A stretch of DNA of 11,318 nucleotides from Gamarada debralockiae. Lineage: Eukaryota; Ascomycota; Leotiomycetes; Helotiales; Hyphodiscaceae. Position 1 is the stretch's first letter; each line of letters begins with the position of its first letter. The notes under the pieces were generated by a model. That model ran no database searches and had not been told where the DNA came from. It saw nothing but the letters and a program-made list of their open reading frames with translations. The DNA lies in NCBI GenBank assembly GCA_002803225.1, contig NXFV01001202.1, positions 1-11,318 on the forward strand, in the 5' to 3' direction. The position numbers were made by a program, and so were the translations under genes. Shown here one piece after another: positions 1-8,245 of the stretch.

Positions 1-459
1 ACCGTCGTCATCCCTTCAATAATCAGAAGCTTCATTGCCGCCGCAACCGACGCCGCAGGAAGCATAATCTACCTCTCTGACCCCAGCTCAAACTTCGATC
101 CTAACGGCGCACACTTACTCTCATTCTCTCCTGATATCGCAAATGCCACAGTACTCAATTTGCAATTCCTTCCCACAGGACCCTTCCTCGAGATCGGCAA
201 TTCGGGATTTGTAGGTAGCCAGGCGATTGGGCAGTATACTGGCGGACCAGTTTATTTTAATTCTTGGGCGTCGATTGGGAGGTACATGGCGGCTGGACTC
301 GTTTGGACGGTGGACGAAAATGGAAAGTTGACGGGAGTTAATGGGAGGAATCTGGGGACACAAATGGGGAATTGTGGGGGTGTGCTTGGAACCATGGATT
401 TGGTGACTCCCCCAGCGAATTGTCAGCCGGTGACTTTGCACGTAGAGTATATCGTATGA
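1..459 (+). CDS. 3' end of an unrecognised, probably secreted fungal protein (partial)
   Basis: Frame 1 is open from the first base of the window to a TGA at 457-459, giving 152 visible residues; the start lies outside the window. The visible part begins TVVIPSIIRSF and contains YLSDPSSNFDPNGAHLLSF, then many small and aromatic residues (GGPVYFNSWASIGRY), a short Cys pair region (MGNCGGVLG, ANCQPV) and ends HVEYIV. There is no membrane helix in this part. The Gly/Asn/Ser-rich, Cys-poor, beta-prone composition resembles C-terminal domains of fungal secreted proteins, but I do not recognise a family. An internal intron is not required. It converges tail to tail with the DUF3425 gene. Coding status is fairly sure from the length of the open frame and its protein-like composition; function is unknown. 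Confidence 0.6.
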   Translation, partial: TVVIPSIIRSFIAAATDAAGSIIYLSDPSSNFDPNGAHLLSFSPDIANATVLNLQFLPTGPFLEIGNSGFVGSQAIGQYTGGPVYFNSWASIGRYMAAGLVWTVDENGKLTGVNGRNLGTQMGNCGGVLGTMDLVTPPANCQPVTLHVEYIV

Positions 460-766
460 TTCAAGCTGGGGTAGAGTTTGAAAATATATACCGTGCACTT
501 GATTGCAACGAAGTGGAGAGCTGAATAATATTGCCGGCACAAGAAGGAAAATAGCGCCCTACAGAGTATACATGTATTGCCTTCAGATTTTAACATTAAT
601 AAGTTGTGAAAGTCCTAAATTCTATAGAACAATCAGAGAAGATCCGACAGAAGTGCGATGTGCAGCAAAATTAAGGAATTGCAAAATTAATTCACGCAGT
701 TGGAACCTGGTGCACTGGTCTGGAGTGACCACTACAGTAAGCCCTGTCAAAAAGTGTAATTTTTGT
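460..766. other. Convergent intergenic region (two 3' flanks)
   Basis: This 307-bp stretch lies between the stop of the left gene and the stop of the DUF3425 gene, which face each other. It is moderately AT-rich, with stretches such as AAAATATATA near 480 and TTTTAACATTAATAAG near 590 that could serve as polyadenylation or efficiency elements. Short open frames here have no recognisable content. I see no gene. Confidence 0.5.
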
Positions 767-2505
767 TTACCATAGTGTAAAATACATAATTTTCCTTCCC
801 TCTTGTGTTTCATACTCTTTCCACTTCCACTTCCTAGGATCCACCGGTACTTCTTCCATCAAACGTAGCAAACCACTTCTCATATCCTCCGGGTTATGTT
901 TGTATCCAACTCTCACAGCATCACATACAGACGCCGGAATCGAATTCCAAGCCGGAGCTACCCCGTATGTCATAGGGAAGGTTTCAAACATCTCAGGGCC
1001 ATAGGTCCAAGAATTGATATCAAAAAGTCTCGCGTCGAAGCTGGAAGACACCTTGAATAGCCCCGTTTCAGGGCAACGCGTGTAGCAGTCATGAAGCCCG
1101 CCCGACCAGAGGACCTTTAGCGTTCGGACCTCTGTTTGAAGCCAGGCATTTGACCGGAAGGTGTGGCAGGGGTTTTTGGCGAGTTCGCGGATCCCTGGCC
1201 TACGAGTAAACGTCAGCTCATCAGCCAACAGTTTACGGAGCTAGCGAAGTTAAGGCTGGAGAATAAAGTAGACATACCAAGGTAGATAATTGCCAATGTA
1301 GTAATCAGCCGCAAATTCAAGTTTCCTACTCCATTGAATATCGTCAAAACAACCCCAAACATGATTTTGGAGACTTACTTCGAGTTGAAGAAAGGGGGTA
1401 ACTTCGCTGCCCGCTCAGAAGAAGGATCACAGTGGAAGCGCATAAGTAAGTGCATGATGCGAAATATAGCCAGGCGCTCGATCTTATTGACGGCGAATAA
1501 GAGTTTCTTATCTAGTTGCCTAATATTTTGCCAGAATGGAGGCAGTTCCCAATGCTCTCCGAGAGCATCCCATCCAAGGAGGACAGCACGGATGGGCACG
1601 TCTTCGCCCAGGCAGTCTTCCAGCCGGGCTAGCTCTCGCCCTTTTGGCCCGGCCATGAGAGATTGGCTTGCCATTTGCCACGTACATGGGGAATTTCTCG
1701 TAGGCGTGGAGCGGGTAGTGTCTTTCACCTCTGTCGGCAAAGGTTCGGGAAATAGGATAGTGGAGTGTAACTCTGTGGGATAGTGCTTGAGGGGTAGGGT
1801 TGGTGGATCCTGTTGGTGGCGGACAGGAAGGCAAGAGTCTGAGGGCTTTACATTGTCTGTTATCTGCTGCGGTGTATCGTCGCGATTACGTCGGCGCCGC
1901 AATTCGACAGGATCTTGCGGTACCTCGCATCTCTCAGGAGGACGAGGCGGCGGATTCTGGGTTTCGCCGGTTTCAATTTTTGACCCAGGTTGGTAATGGA
2001 AGGAGGCTTCGATGGAGTTTGCTTCGCCAGAACACGTATGTTTCGATGAGGACAGAAGCGCGTGGTCAATAGCGGGGGAAGTTGAAGCTTCAAGTGCTAA
2101 TCTGGACGGTAGCTTCGAGGGGTCGAGTCCGGTTAGAGTTTGGAATGGTATTCCTTTGCCGTTATGTACTCCCAACGGTGAAGGGTTTGAAAATCCAGGC
2201 TCAACGAAATCTTGTAGATCACTTGTAACATTCCCGACGCTTATGTTCAGGTTTCCCTCTTTGCGTCGCTGATCAGTCTCTGTGGGAAAGCTGTGAGATA
2301 GATTACACGAATCCTTATGTCGGCCCTCTACAACCCGATTAGGAGGCAAAATATTACATCTTAATGGGCCGTCGGGCATGGGGTGGTAGAGCTGATTATG
2401 TCCGTCCTTTTTCAATCTCCGACGTCTCCGGTGCGAGATATTTGCTGTTGTAAGTTGCTTTTGCATTTTTCGCTCCTCCGTTGGGTTCCACATTGCACAG
2501 TCCAT
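767..2505 (-). CDS. DUF3425 / bZIP-type fungal transcription factor, three exons
   Basis: Three exons on the minus strand: 2505-1379, 1325-1278 and 1199-767. Intron 1 (1378-1326, 53 nt) is GTAAGT...TAG; intron 2 (1277-1200, 78 nt) is GTATGT...CTGAC...TAG. Splicing gives 535 residues in one frame with the stop at 769-767. Exon 2 encodes LEFAADYYIGNYLPW, a stretch typical of DUF3425, and splices exactly into exon 3. The C-terminal half (about residues 285-500) carries the family signatures: IRAVLLGWDALGEHW, ERLAIFRIMHLLMRFH, DCYTRCPETG, FDARLFDINSWTYGP and FPMTYGVAPAWNSIP. The N-terminus has NPTEERKMQ followed by RRRRRLKKDG (residues 26-35), matching the position of the short basic region in these proteins, but without a canonical N-x3-Q-x2-R core and with no leucine zipper. 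Members are nuclear and regulate stress or secondary metabolism genes in fungi; the target here is unknown. The start was chosen as the first ATG after an in-frame stop (TGA about 40 nt upstream); an extra upstream exon is possible. Confidence 0.87.
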
Positions 2506-3242
2506 TTGGGTGTAAGGCCGTTGGAACGGGTGGTGTCAGGTGGTAGGACCTATTTTCTTCTCGTGTTGGTAATAGAAACTTCGCGCAAATGGCCTGGATT
2601 TCTAGTCTCATGTTTGCATTAATAAGACAGTCAGTGGTCTTCAAACTTTTCTCGACTTGAAAGACCTTCTGCATGTGGTATAGGTAATAGCAAGTGTCAT
2701 CGACGTCCCTGAGTCATCTCTTGATGATCATTGGTGGAAGTTGCTCTGCACAGACATGTTCTCAAGCCCTTTTTTGCAATAGAGTTTTGCCTTTGCAGGG
2801 TGATCCTTTTTTGGTCTTGCATCTTGATACAATCGCGAATGTAGAAAATGGGAGGAAGTTATGTAATAATCATGTGATCTGCATTCAAAAATTTGATTCT
2901 CTAATAAATAAGTGCCTTAAAAATTTATATAAATAAAATATAACTTATAAAAATTATCCGATATTATTAAGAATGTTTTCGGCTAATTGCACGTGATATG
3001 GCATGCGAGATTGAATGTAACTCCAATCTCGCTTTTTAGACATAGATCTGAATGCACTCAATACACAAGCTCCGCTGCCCTGAAAGGATTCATAATCTAA
3101 CAAATATGATAATTAATATTTGTAAACAACCAGACGGCAAGCCGCGTGCACGGGCCCGCCGCCACTTTCGTGGTGTATAAGAACGTCGCGTCGTCCATCA
3201 CCCGCTCTTTTCCTATTTCCCTCCTTTTCGAACAGCGCATCA
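2506..3242. other. Upstream region of the DUF3425 gene and AT-rich tract
   Basis: No gene is supported here. 2506-2880 is the 5' flank of the minus-strand regulator and probably holds its promoter and leader; a minus-strand frame starting at 2674 could be a leader exon but has no family features. From about 2880 to 3125 base composition drops to strongly AT-rich (runs such as AAATTTATATAAATAAAAT), like a RIP-affected remnant. After about 3140 the sequence turns abruptly GC-rich, marking the edge of the relic block to the right. Confidence 0.5.
3005..3032. repeat. 9-bp inverted repeat followed by a T run
   Basis: GCGAGATTG at 3005-3013 is the exact reverse complement of CAATCTCGC at 3024-3032, with a 10-nt loop, followed at once by TTTTT (3033-3037). 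It could be a chance hairpin, a transposon remnant or an RNA 3' structure. No RNA polymerase III promoter boxes were recognised upstream. Confidence 0.4.
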
Positions 3243-4120
3243 ATGGCCTTTTCCACTCCAGCACGCACCTCGCCTTCGGCTCTTCTTCCTGGCTCAGTCT
3301 CGCCTGGTCGGCCACGCCGCAGCTGCGTGATTCATGCGTCTAAGCAGGATCCCACCGATCGTCCTCCCAAACTCTGCGACGCCGACGACCTCCTCGAGAT
3401 CTGCCTCTGGTCTCGCATTGGCCGAGATACGAGCTACGCCGGTCTCCAGAGCCGTTCTCGATCTGCCTCGCCGTCGCACCATCGCTGGCCCCTCTTGCTA
3501 AGCACCCTTTAGAGACGGAGATGCCGCGGGACTTTCGGACCTGCACGCGCTGCAGTGCAATCAGCCAGTCGCATAAGTCCCTCACGACGACGCGGCCCTA
3601 CTTCTACCTAGCTGCACTGTTGGTGGCGCTGGTGGATGACGCGTTGAGGAGCTTCCTCGTGAGTGTTCCTTACGGTAGCAGCGCATTTCGTCTCTGTCTT
3701 AGTTACGCGGCCCTGGGCTGATTCGAGGGGGCAGGATTTGCGAGACACTCCTCGGGGATCGCTTGGACCTACTGAGGATCTGCCGATTGGACTGTGCCGG
3801 CGGCACGCGTGATAGCTGAGACGCTGGACGACAGGAAGAGCTAGAAGATTGTGAATGTGCCATTCTGCTTAAAGCTTTTAGATGGGCAGGCCACGGCAGT
3901 ATCTGGAGGTCATACGCCGCCCTTTAGCTGCGCCTGTGCCTCTCTCCATTCCTTAGCCTTTCGCGACCTCGCTGACGATCGAGAGATGATGCTAAGATCG
4001 ACCGATCGTGTTGCACCGTGAAGTAGAGACGGTGGCCGCGGATGGGCATATTCCAGCCGAGAGAGCGTAGGATCGACGGTATCACGGCCTTGTGATTACG
4101 GTGGATCTCCCTGCGTGAGA
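3243..4120 (+). pseudogene. Decayed coding relic, unrecognised (first of two)
   Basis: GC-rich sequence with protein-like composition that jumps frame. Frame 3 from an ATG at 3243 reads MAFSTPARTSPSALLPGS and later DDLLEICLWSRIGRDTSYAG, up to a stop near 3512. From about 3440 frame 2 takes over (ICLAVAPSLAPLAKHPLE, then PYFYLAALLVALVDDALRSF) to a TGA at 3719-3721, and continues past stops lying next to plausible coding sequence (AETLDDRKS, stop, KIVNVPFCLKLLDG). Frame 3 resumes near 4020 with VETVAADGHIPAERA. Two of the stops (TGA, TAG) sit where a TGG codon would fit, as expected of RIP-like C:G to T:A change. I read this as one dead gene; the family is not recognised. A wholly non-coding GC-rich segment cannot be excluded. 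Confidence 0.4.
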
Positions 4121-4343
4121 GGGGTTTGCATTAACGCCGAGGCATTTTTCACGGAGAGGGCGTCAGAGCGGTTCAGAAGGGAGCCTGGCATAACAGGTGT
4201 AAAAAGATGGTGCCGCAGAGGGGTATCTGTTTTGCGAGGGCAGTGCGAGAAGTCTACATAAACCCTTTGCGCTTCCCCGTCTCTGTCATCCATTTTGCAG
4301 ACCAGCTGTGCTACTTCTAATCATCATTTCCACGTGCCTCGAG
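4121..4343 (+). promoter_or_regulatory. Possible remnant promoter and leader of the second relic
   Basis: No open frame of interest. Towards the right end there is an AT-rich CTACATAAACC (4254-4264) followed by the pyrimidine-rich stretch CGCTTCCCCGTCTCTG and then an ATG at 4344. TATA-like box, CT-rich tract, then ATG is a common fungal promoter layout, so this may be the old promoter of the gene relic that follows. Weak evidence. Confidence 0.25.
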
Positions 4344-6247
4344 ATGGCCACTTGTCTTTAGACCTTTTACTTTTGTGCAAACTGCTCCGCCCTCGAAGAG
4401 CGCAGCAACCCGCCGACAACCTGCCCAAAGCAAGCCAGCACACTGCGACCGGTAGTAGCAGTGGCAGCAGCTGATAATATCGAGGGCTATAGGCTCGGCA
4501 TACGAAATATGTTTCTAAATGGAGATGTGTTTGGCTTGTAGCAGCAGTGACTTGTAGGTATTCGACCAGGGACCGGCACTGTTTAGGGAGACAGCGATAA
4601 AGAAGATAACGAAAGCAACGACGAGCGCGACCTTCCAGTAATCGAAGAACTGCTGCGCGCCAAGCTACGAGAGCAGGGCTTAATAACGGAGGATCGAGGT
4701 CCAGACAAGACGACTTCGGAGTTGAGGAGGCAGCTTTAGGAGAGAGTGGCGCTTCCATCGACCAGAGCAGGTCAGCGGAAGCTGAAGCCGATGAAGTTAG
4801 TCGTGCCAAAAGCACAGAGCCAGACGCGGGTCTCTTTGATAACCCAGAGACTGCCGTCGACGCGACACCTCCGGCCCCTCTAAGTTCCGATGAGCGGCAC
4901 GATATTGATGACTTCCCTGAGACGGCTCCACGCCTGTGGCCTGCCGAACAAGGAGCTTCAACATCCAATTCCATACATGTCTCTCCTTCGCACCTCTCGA
5001 GCTAGTCATTGCACGACAGCATCGATGTTGTAGACCTCCATCCGCGCCGCGCCGGATCTGAGGCCAAGATATCCTGTTCCGCTCGTCCCCGAAGCCCGCC
5101 TTCGCGCTGCGCTAGAGCGTCACTAGAGAACCAGCTCAGCCAAGAAGATCTTCATACGGGTCGAGGCGTAGCCGACGAACACGGGCTAGTTGACCCTGCA
5201 CGCAATGTCGATCCCGTCAATGAGGGAGAGAGGCAGCAGGAGGAGGTAGAGCAAGAGGAGGTAGAGCAGGAGGAGGTAGAGCAGGAGGAGGTAGATCAGG
5301 AGGAGGATGAAGGCAATGATGAGGATGCATCCTCTAAAAGTCAACATCCTCCAGGCCTCGGCCAGGAACGTATCAGATGAGGATAATGGGAAACCACGTC
5401 CTATGAAGCGGAAACGGCCGTCACAGCCCAATATACAAGAAGCCCAAACACCGTTTTCAGCGGAGGCCTACTGGCCAACATAGACCTCGCTGTAATCCTT
5501 ATGTGCGCTCTCTTATGTCGCACTCCCCACTTGATCAGGGTTCGAGAATTGCCGTTGTCCCTAGCCCCCAGGCTCGATCTTCTGCACCTAACGCCACGGA
5601 TACAGAAATGCCGCCTCACTGCGGCAACCTTGACCGATCGTCTAGAGATGTCCTGCCGACGCTGGTTGAGGTTACGTTCCGTCCGTACTCCCCACATTGC
5701 TATTCTTTCACGGCGGTGATCCGGCACGGCTGTAATGGGCGAGAAGTCTTTTTCGACCAGCTTGGCCGACTTATCGCAAGTATCGGCCATGTAGGAATGA
5801 TTGACGACTTTACTATTAAGCCGATAGAGCAATATTTACTTCTCGCGACTGGCTTCAGCCGGCATACCTCATCCTTACCCTCGTCCAGTGGCACGTCGAT
5901 ATTGACTGCTGCGGAGGCAGGCTGTACCTACGTCGATGCGATACGTATCCAATCCCGAGACGACCGAGCCGTTGATGCTAGGGCTCTTGCATTGCGAAAG
6001 AGTGAGCCCTCAAGCAGCGATGACAGTAGTGGTTTGACCGACAGCGACCTTGAGTCTAGCGGCGACGACGACGGATGTTTGAATGATAACGAGCAGGAAC
6101 GTTCGAGCACGAGTAAGCAGAGCCGATGGTGAGAGCTGGATGAGCAGCGCCTGCTAGCATACAAGAGAGAGGAACAGTCTTAGGAGTAGCAGGACTCCGG
6201 CCGCAGTACGCACGCATTTGAGGATGGTGCAGGCCAGAGTAAAAAGA
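4344..6247 (+). pseudogene. Decayed gene with acidic/Ser-rich body and broken Myb/SANT-like C-terminus
   Basis: A single long relic can be followed through frame jumps. Frame 3 near 4580-4690 reads acidic DSDKEDNESNDERD and EELLRAKLREQGLI. Frame 2 is then nearly open to 5380, broken by a TAG at 5003, and includes LSQEDLHTGRGVADEHG and four EEVEQ-type repeats. Frame 3 near 5370-5480 holds a basic stretch GKPRPMKRKRPS that looks like a nuclear localisation signal. Frame 1 is open from about 5404 to 6132 and carries VLPTLVEVTFRPYSPHCYSF, FFDQLGRLIASIGHVG, DDFTIKP and an acidic Ser tail ending SKQSRW. After a TGA (6130-6132), DEQRLLAYK follows, then two TAGs (6181, 6187), then in frame 2 RTPAAVRTHLRMVQARVK. 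From recollection of a repetitive fungal protein family, the tail is a Myb/SANT-like DNA-binding segment; here about 20 nt between helices is missing. Nuclear, DNA-binding when intact is an inference. The exact 5' end and frame before 4580 are uncertain. Confidence 0.55.
5240..5299 (+). repeat. 15-bp minisatellite (EEVEQ repeat), four copies
   Basis: Four tandem 15-bp units at 5240-5254, 5255-5269, 5270-5284 and 5285-5299, consensus GAGGAGGTAGAGCAG, differing at only a few bases (CAA for CAG in unit 1, GAT for GAG in unit 4). In frame 2 each codes E-E-V-E-Q (last E-E-V-D-Q), inside the Myb-like relic, giving an acidic, probably helical or disordered linker. The near identity of the units contrasts with the decay around them and suggests recent slippage. 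Confidence 0.85.
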
Positions 6248-6476
6248 GCTTCCAAGTTGGACGGGGATCCTCCTACTGGACGGCCCTAGATGCCTTTCTG
6301 GCAGAGTCTTCGACGAGGTCTAGCCACCCCTTCATCGCCCTCTAAATACCACCTGGCTTTCAGATGTGTCTCTAAAGTGTTTCAGTAATGCCAAGCGTCA
6401 CAATTGACAAATATCAAAGGTATATATCACGCATCTGCTATCATAACAATTAAAGGCATTGTAATTTTAGTTTACC
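6248..6476. other. Relic-to-gene spacer, no gene seen
   Basis: The left part still has moderate GC and may contain the end of the Myb-like relic (reading frames stop at several points between 6287 and 6345). From about 6370 the sequence becomes AT-rich, with AAAGGTATATATCACGC near 6417. On the minus strand it lies just downstream of the end of the split open frame. Nothing here can be named. Confidence 0.45.
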
Positions 6477-6814
6477 TCAGCGCGTTCCTCTACTTCTCTC
6501 CTCTTCCGTCCTTGAAAGCTCTTCAACTTTGGCGCCCTTCTTCAAACCATCGACGTCCTGTTCCTTTACTTTGAGTCGCGGGCGTGGAATGTTGTGCGAT
6601 GGGAAGGCGGCTATGAATGCGCTCCTAGTTCCCTCTGCCACTGGAATCTCTTCTGAATTTACAAGGTCTACACCTCGTTCCTTGAAGACCTCTTCCACTA
6701 GTTTCCACTCCGTGTTCTATGATCCCCGCCTCAGCCTTGACTCCTCGTTCCAGCAGTTCTCATCCCATCCATTCCTAAGGGCCATTCCCGCCAGGTTTTC
6801 CTGTCTTTCTCTTA
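6477..6814 (-). pseudogene. 3' half of an open frame split by a transposon
   Basis: On the minus strand this segment reads, in one frame, from the transposon edge through RERQENLAGMALRNGWDENC and WNEESRLRRGS, a single TAG (6719-6717), then NTEWKLVEEVFKERGVDL, VNSEEIPVAEGTRSAFIAAF and PSHNIPRPRLKVKEQDVD to a stop at 6479-6477. It is hydrophilic, rich in charged residues near the end and has no recognised motif. The frame is continuous with the 7725-7902 half when the element and one TA copy are removed. The TAG may be a mutated codon, or the spot may be an intron acceptor (ATCATAG just before AACACGG). Product unknown; cytosolic or nuclear by composition. Confidence 0.5.
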
Positions 6815-6816
6815 TA

Positions 6817-6914
6817 ATCGTGGACCAACTGACCCACTAATTTTTCGGCTGCGCACGAATTAGTGGGCTTCAGCAATACGGCCGTTTTTCAGCGATACGG
6901 TCGATTTTTCTGAC
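6817..6914 (+). repeat. Left terminal inverted repeat of the transposon
   Basis: 98 bp, pairing with 7627-7724. Inside it CCCACTAATT (6833-6842) and AATTAGTGGG (6858-6867) form a nested perfect 10-bp inverted repeat around a 15-nt spacer. Next come two near-identical tandem motifs, CAGCAATACGGCCGTTTTT (6871-6889) and CAGCGATACGGTCGATTTTT (6890-6909). Such subterminal motifs are usually transposase binding sites; that role is inferred here. Confidence 0.9.
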
Positions 6915-7626
6915 GTGACAACTCTATCATAGATTATCTCAATATCGTGATTTTTTTTTAATAGTGTGAGTACTATATAAAAATAGAATAATAAAGACGT
7001 AATTTGAGAAATTATTAGCCTATAGTACAAAAGGGAGGTCCTGATATTTTCAATTAAATCTCATTATCAACTCTCAAAAATTAATCGCTTTATATAAAAT
7101 CTCAAATAACTTTTCAACTAGTATACTAAATTAAATATCGAAAGTTATAATTATATCTTTATACTTTATTATATTATTCTAGTACAAATTATTATATAGA
7201 AATACTATTGTAATTTAATATATAATAAACAAGTGAAATTTTACTTATAGAGTAATAGTAGTACGTGACTATATTTTAAGCTAGGCACACTAAATTATAA
7301 CTCCAAAAATCGAGTTTATTATTAATATTAAATGAAATCTAGTCAGTTAAAGTATATTTCGATTAAGGAGCATTTATACTATTATACTTTATTATTTAAC
7401 TTATAATCTAAGGTCGCGTTGTGTTCTTTTTTTATCTTTTGAATAGTTTTATAAATAAATCACACAGAGAAAACCCATTATTATTTATAGATTAAGTTAC
7501 AATATTAAAACTTTTTATTTACTTAGCTATGAAAATATTATTTTATAGATTTAATTATTTAAACCCTTAACTCTCAGAGCTGTTAACTTATGTTGTTGAT
7601 ATTTAATTAATTATTTAAGAATTAAG

Positions 7627-7724
7627 GTCAGAAAAATCGACCGTATCGCTGAAAAACGACCGTATTGCTGAAGCCCACTAATTAGGTGAAGCTGTAAAAA
7701 TTAGTGGGCCATTCGGTCCACGAT
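7627..7724 (-). repeat. Right terminal inverted repeat of the transposon
   Basis: Reverse complement of the left arm, identical over its inner 38 bases except one C/T difference (GGCCG versus GGTCG). It carries the same nested inverted repeat, CCCACTAATT with AATTAGTGGG, and the same pair of CAGCRATACGG motifs. Its outer 16 bases differ from the left arm at three sites. Confidence 0.9.
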
Positions 7725-7902
7725 TAAGCAGACGTTTAAGACTGGGGAATCTCTGAAAGAAATGCGGGTTTCGAAGCCCGTGGCCTGTACCAGTGGCAAA
7801 CTTGTCACCAGCTTCTTCGCTTACAATCATCAAACTATTACCGACACCGCCACCCACAAGAGAGCCATCATCACAGACATAACCATCAACAGCCTGTACC
7901 AT
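7725..7902 (-). pseudogene. 5' half of the open frame split by the transposon
   Basis: Minus-strand frame from an ATG at 7902-7900 reads MVQAVDGYVCDDGSLVGGG, VGNSLMIVSEEAGDKFATG and GHGLRNPHFFQRFPSLKRLL and then runs into the transposon arm, where it would stop. The same frame is also open upstream from 8151 to a TGA at 7911-7909, so the coding relic may begin further right. After conceptual removal of the element (plus one TA) it continues in frame into 6814-6477. Gly-rich GGGVGNS looks like a loop, but no family can be named. An intron near TGTAAGCGAAG (about 7825) is possible. Confidence 0.5.
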
Positions 7903-8245
7903 TCGACTTCAACTTGACATCGATCCTGCTAAGGTAATGATTGCGGGCAGTTCCACGGGAGGCGGTGTCACTGCTGGCGTGATGAGGTGTGGCGATATAT
8001 GCTCGCGGCCATGGCGGTCCAGTAATCTGTGCACAATTTGATCTAAAAATCGTGAAGAAGCTGTTGGAGAGGAATAGGAAGGTTGGGAAACGATGCATGG
8101 TTTTTGTTTATGGTGAAAGACTCTCAGCTTCCGTCTAGAAATTTCATTACATCACGAGACTAAACGACAGGCATTTGAGCTAGGAGAGATATTAATGGCG
8201 ATTTTCAATTTTTTCATATATACAAGCATTTTCCTTCCTGGAAAA
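7903..8245 (-). other. Stretch with two competing minus-strand frames, no assignable gene
   Basis: One minus-strand frame is open from 8151 to 7912 (contains FLDQIVHRLLDRHGREHI and LITPAVTPPPVELPAIITLA) and leads, through a single TGA, into the transposon-split frame. A second is open from 8098 to 7886 (starts MHRFPTFLFLSNSFFTIF, weakly signal-peptide-like). They overlap, so at most one is real; I favour the first because of its continuity with the downstream frame. 8152-8245 is AT-rich and likely the 3' flank of the LysM gene. Confidence 0.35.

Larger units (their letters stand above)
6817..7724. mobile_element. Non-autonomous TIR DNA transposon, TA target site (Tc1/mariner/pogo type)
   Basis: Complete element of 908 bp bounded by inverted repeats 6817-6914 and 7627-7724. 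Both ends start ATCGTGGACC when read inward and both are flanked by TA (6815-6816 and 7725-7726), the dinucleotide duplication typical of the Tc1/mariner/pogo superfamily. The 98-bp repeats match at about 83 positions by my count; most differences fall in a 12-bp spacer inside each arm. The core (6915-7626) is roughly 80-85% A+T by eye, full of TA steps and stops, and codes for nothing; at about 710 bp it is also too short for a full transposase. It is therefore a MITE-like or deletion derivative, mobilised in trans if at all, and its core looks RIP-altered while the arms do not. It interrupts a minus-strand reading frame. Confidence 0.9.

Noticed and set aside
1334..1834. Open frames on both strands overlapping the regulator's first exon
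   Set aside because: They are shadows of the DUF3425 exon, which has clear family motifs and exact splice joints.
4324..4974. 216-codon minus-strand open frame
   Set aside because: Antisense to the Myb-like relic; low-complexity Ser/Leu/Arg composition and no motif. The plus-strand frames carry the recognisable family pieces.
6915..7626. RIP-ruined transposase in the transposon core
   Set aside because: The core is too short for a complete transposase and no residual motif could be read in any frame.
7727..7837. A second minus-strand frame (GFETRISFRDSPVLNV) as the one crossing the transposon junction
   Set aside because: With the correct single-TA junction this frame hits a stop at once; only the frame from 7902 joins through.
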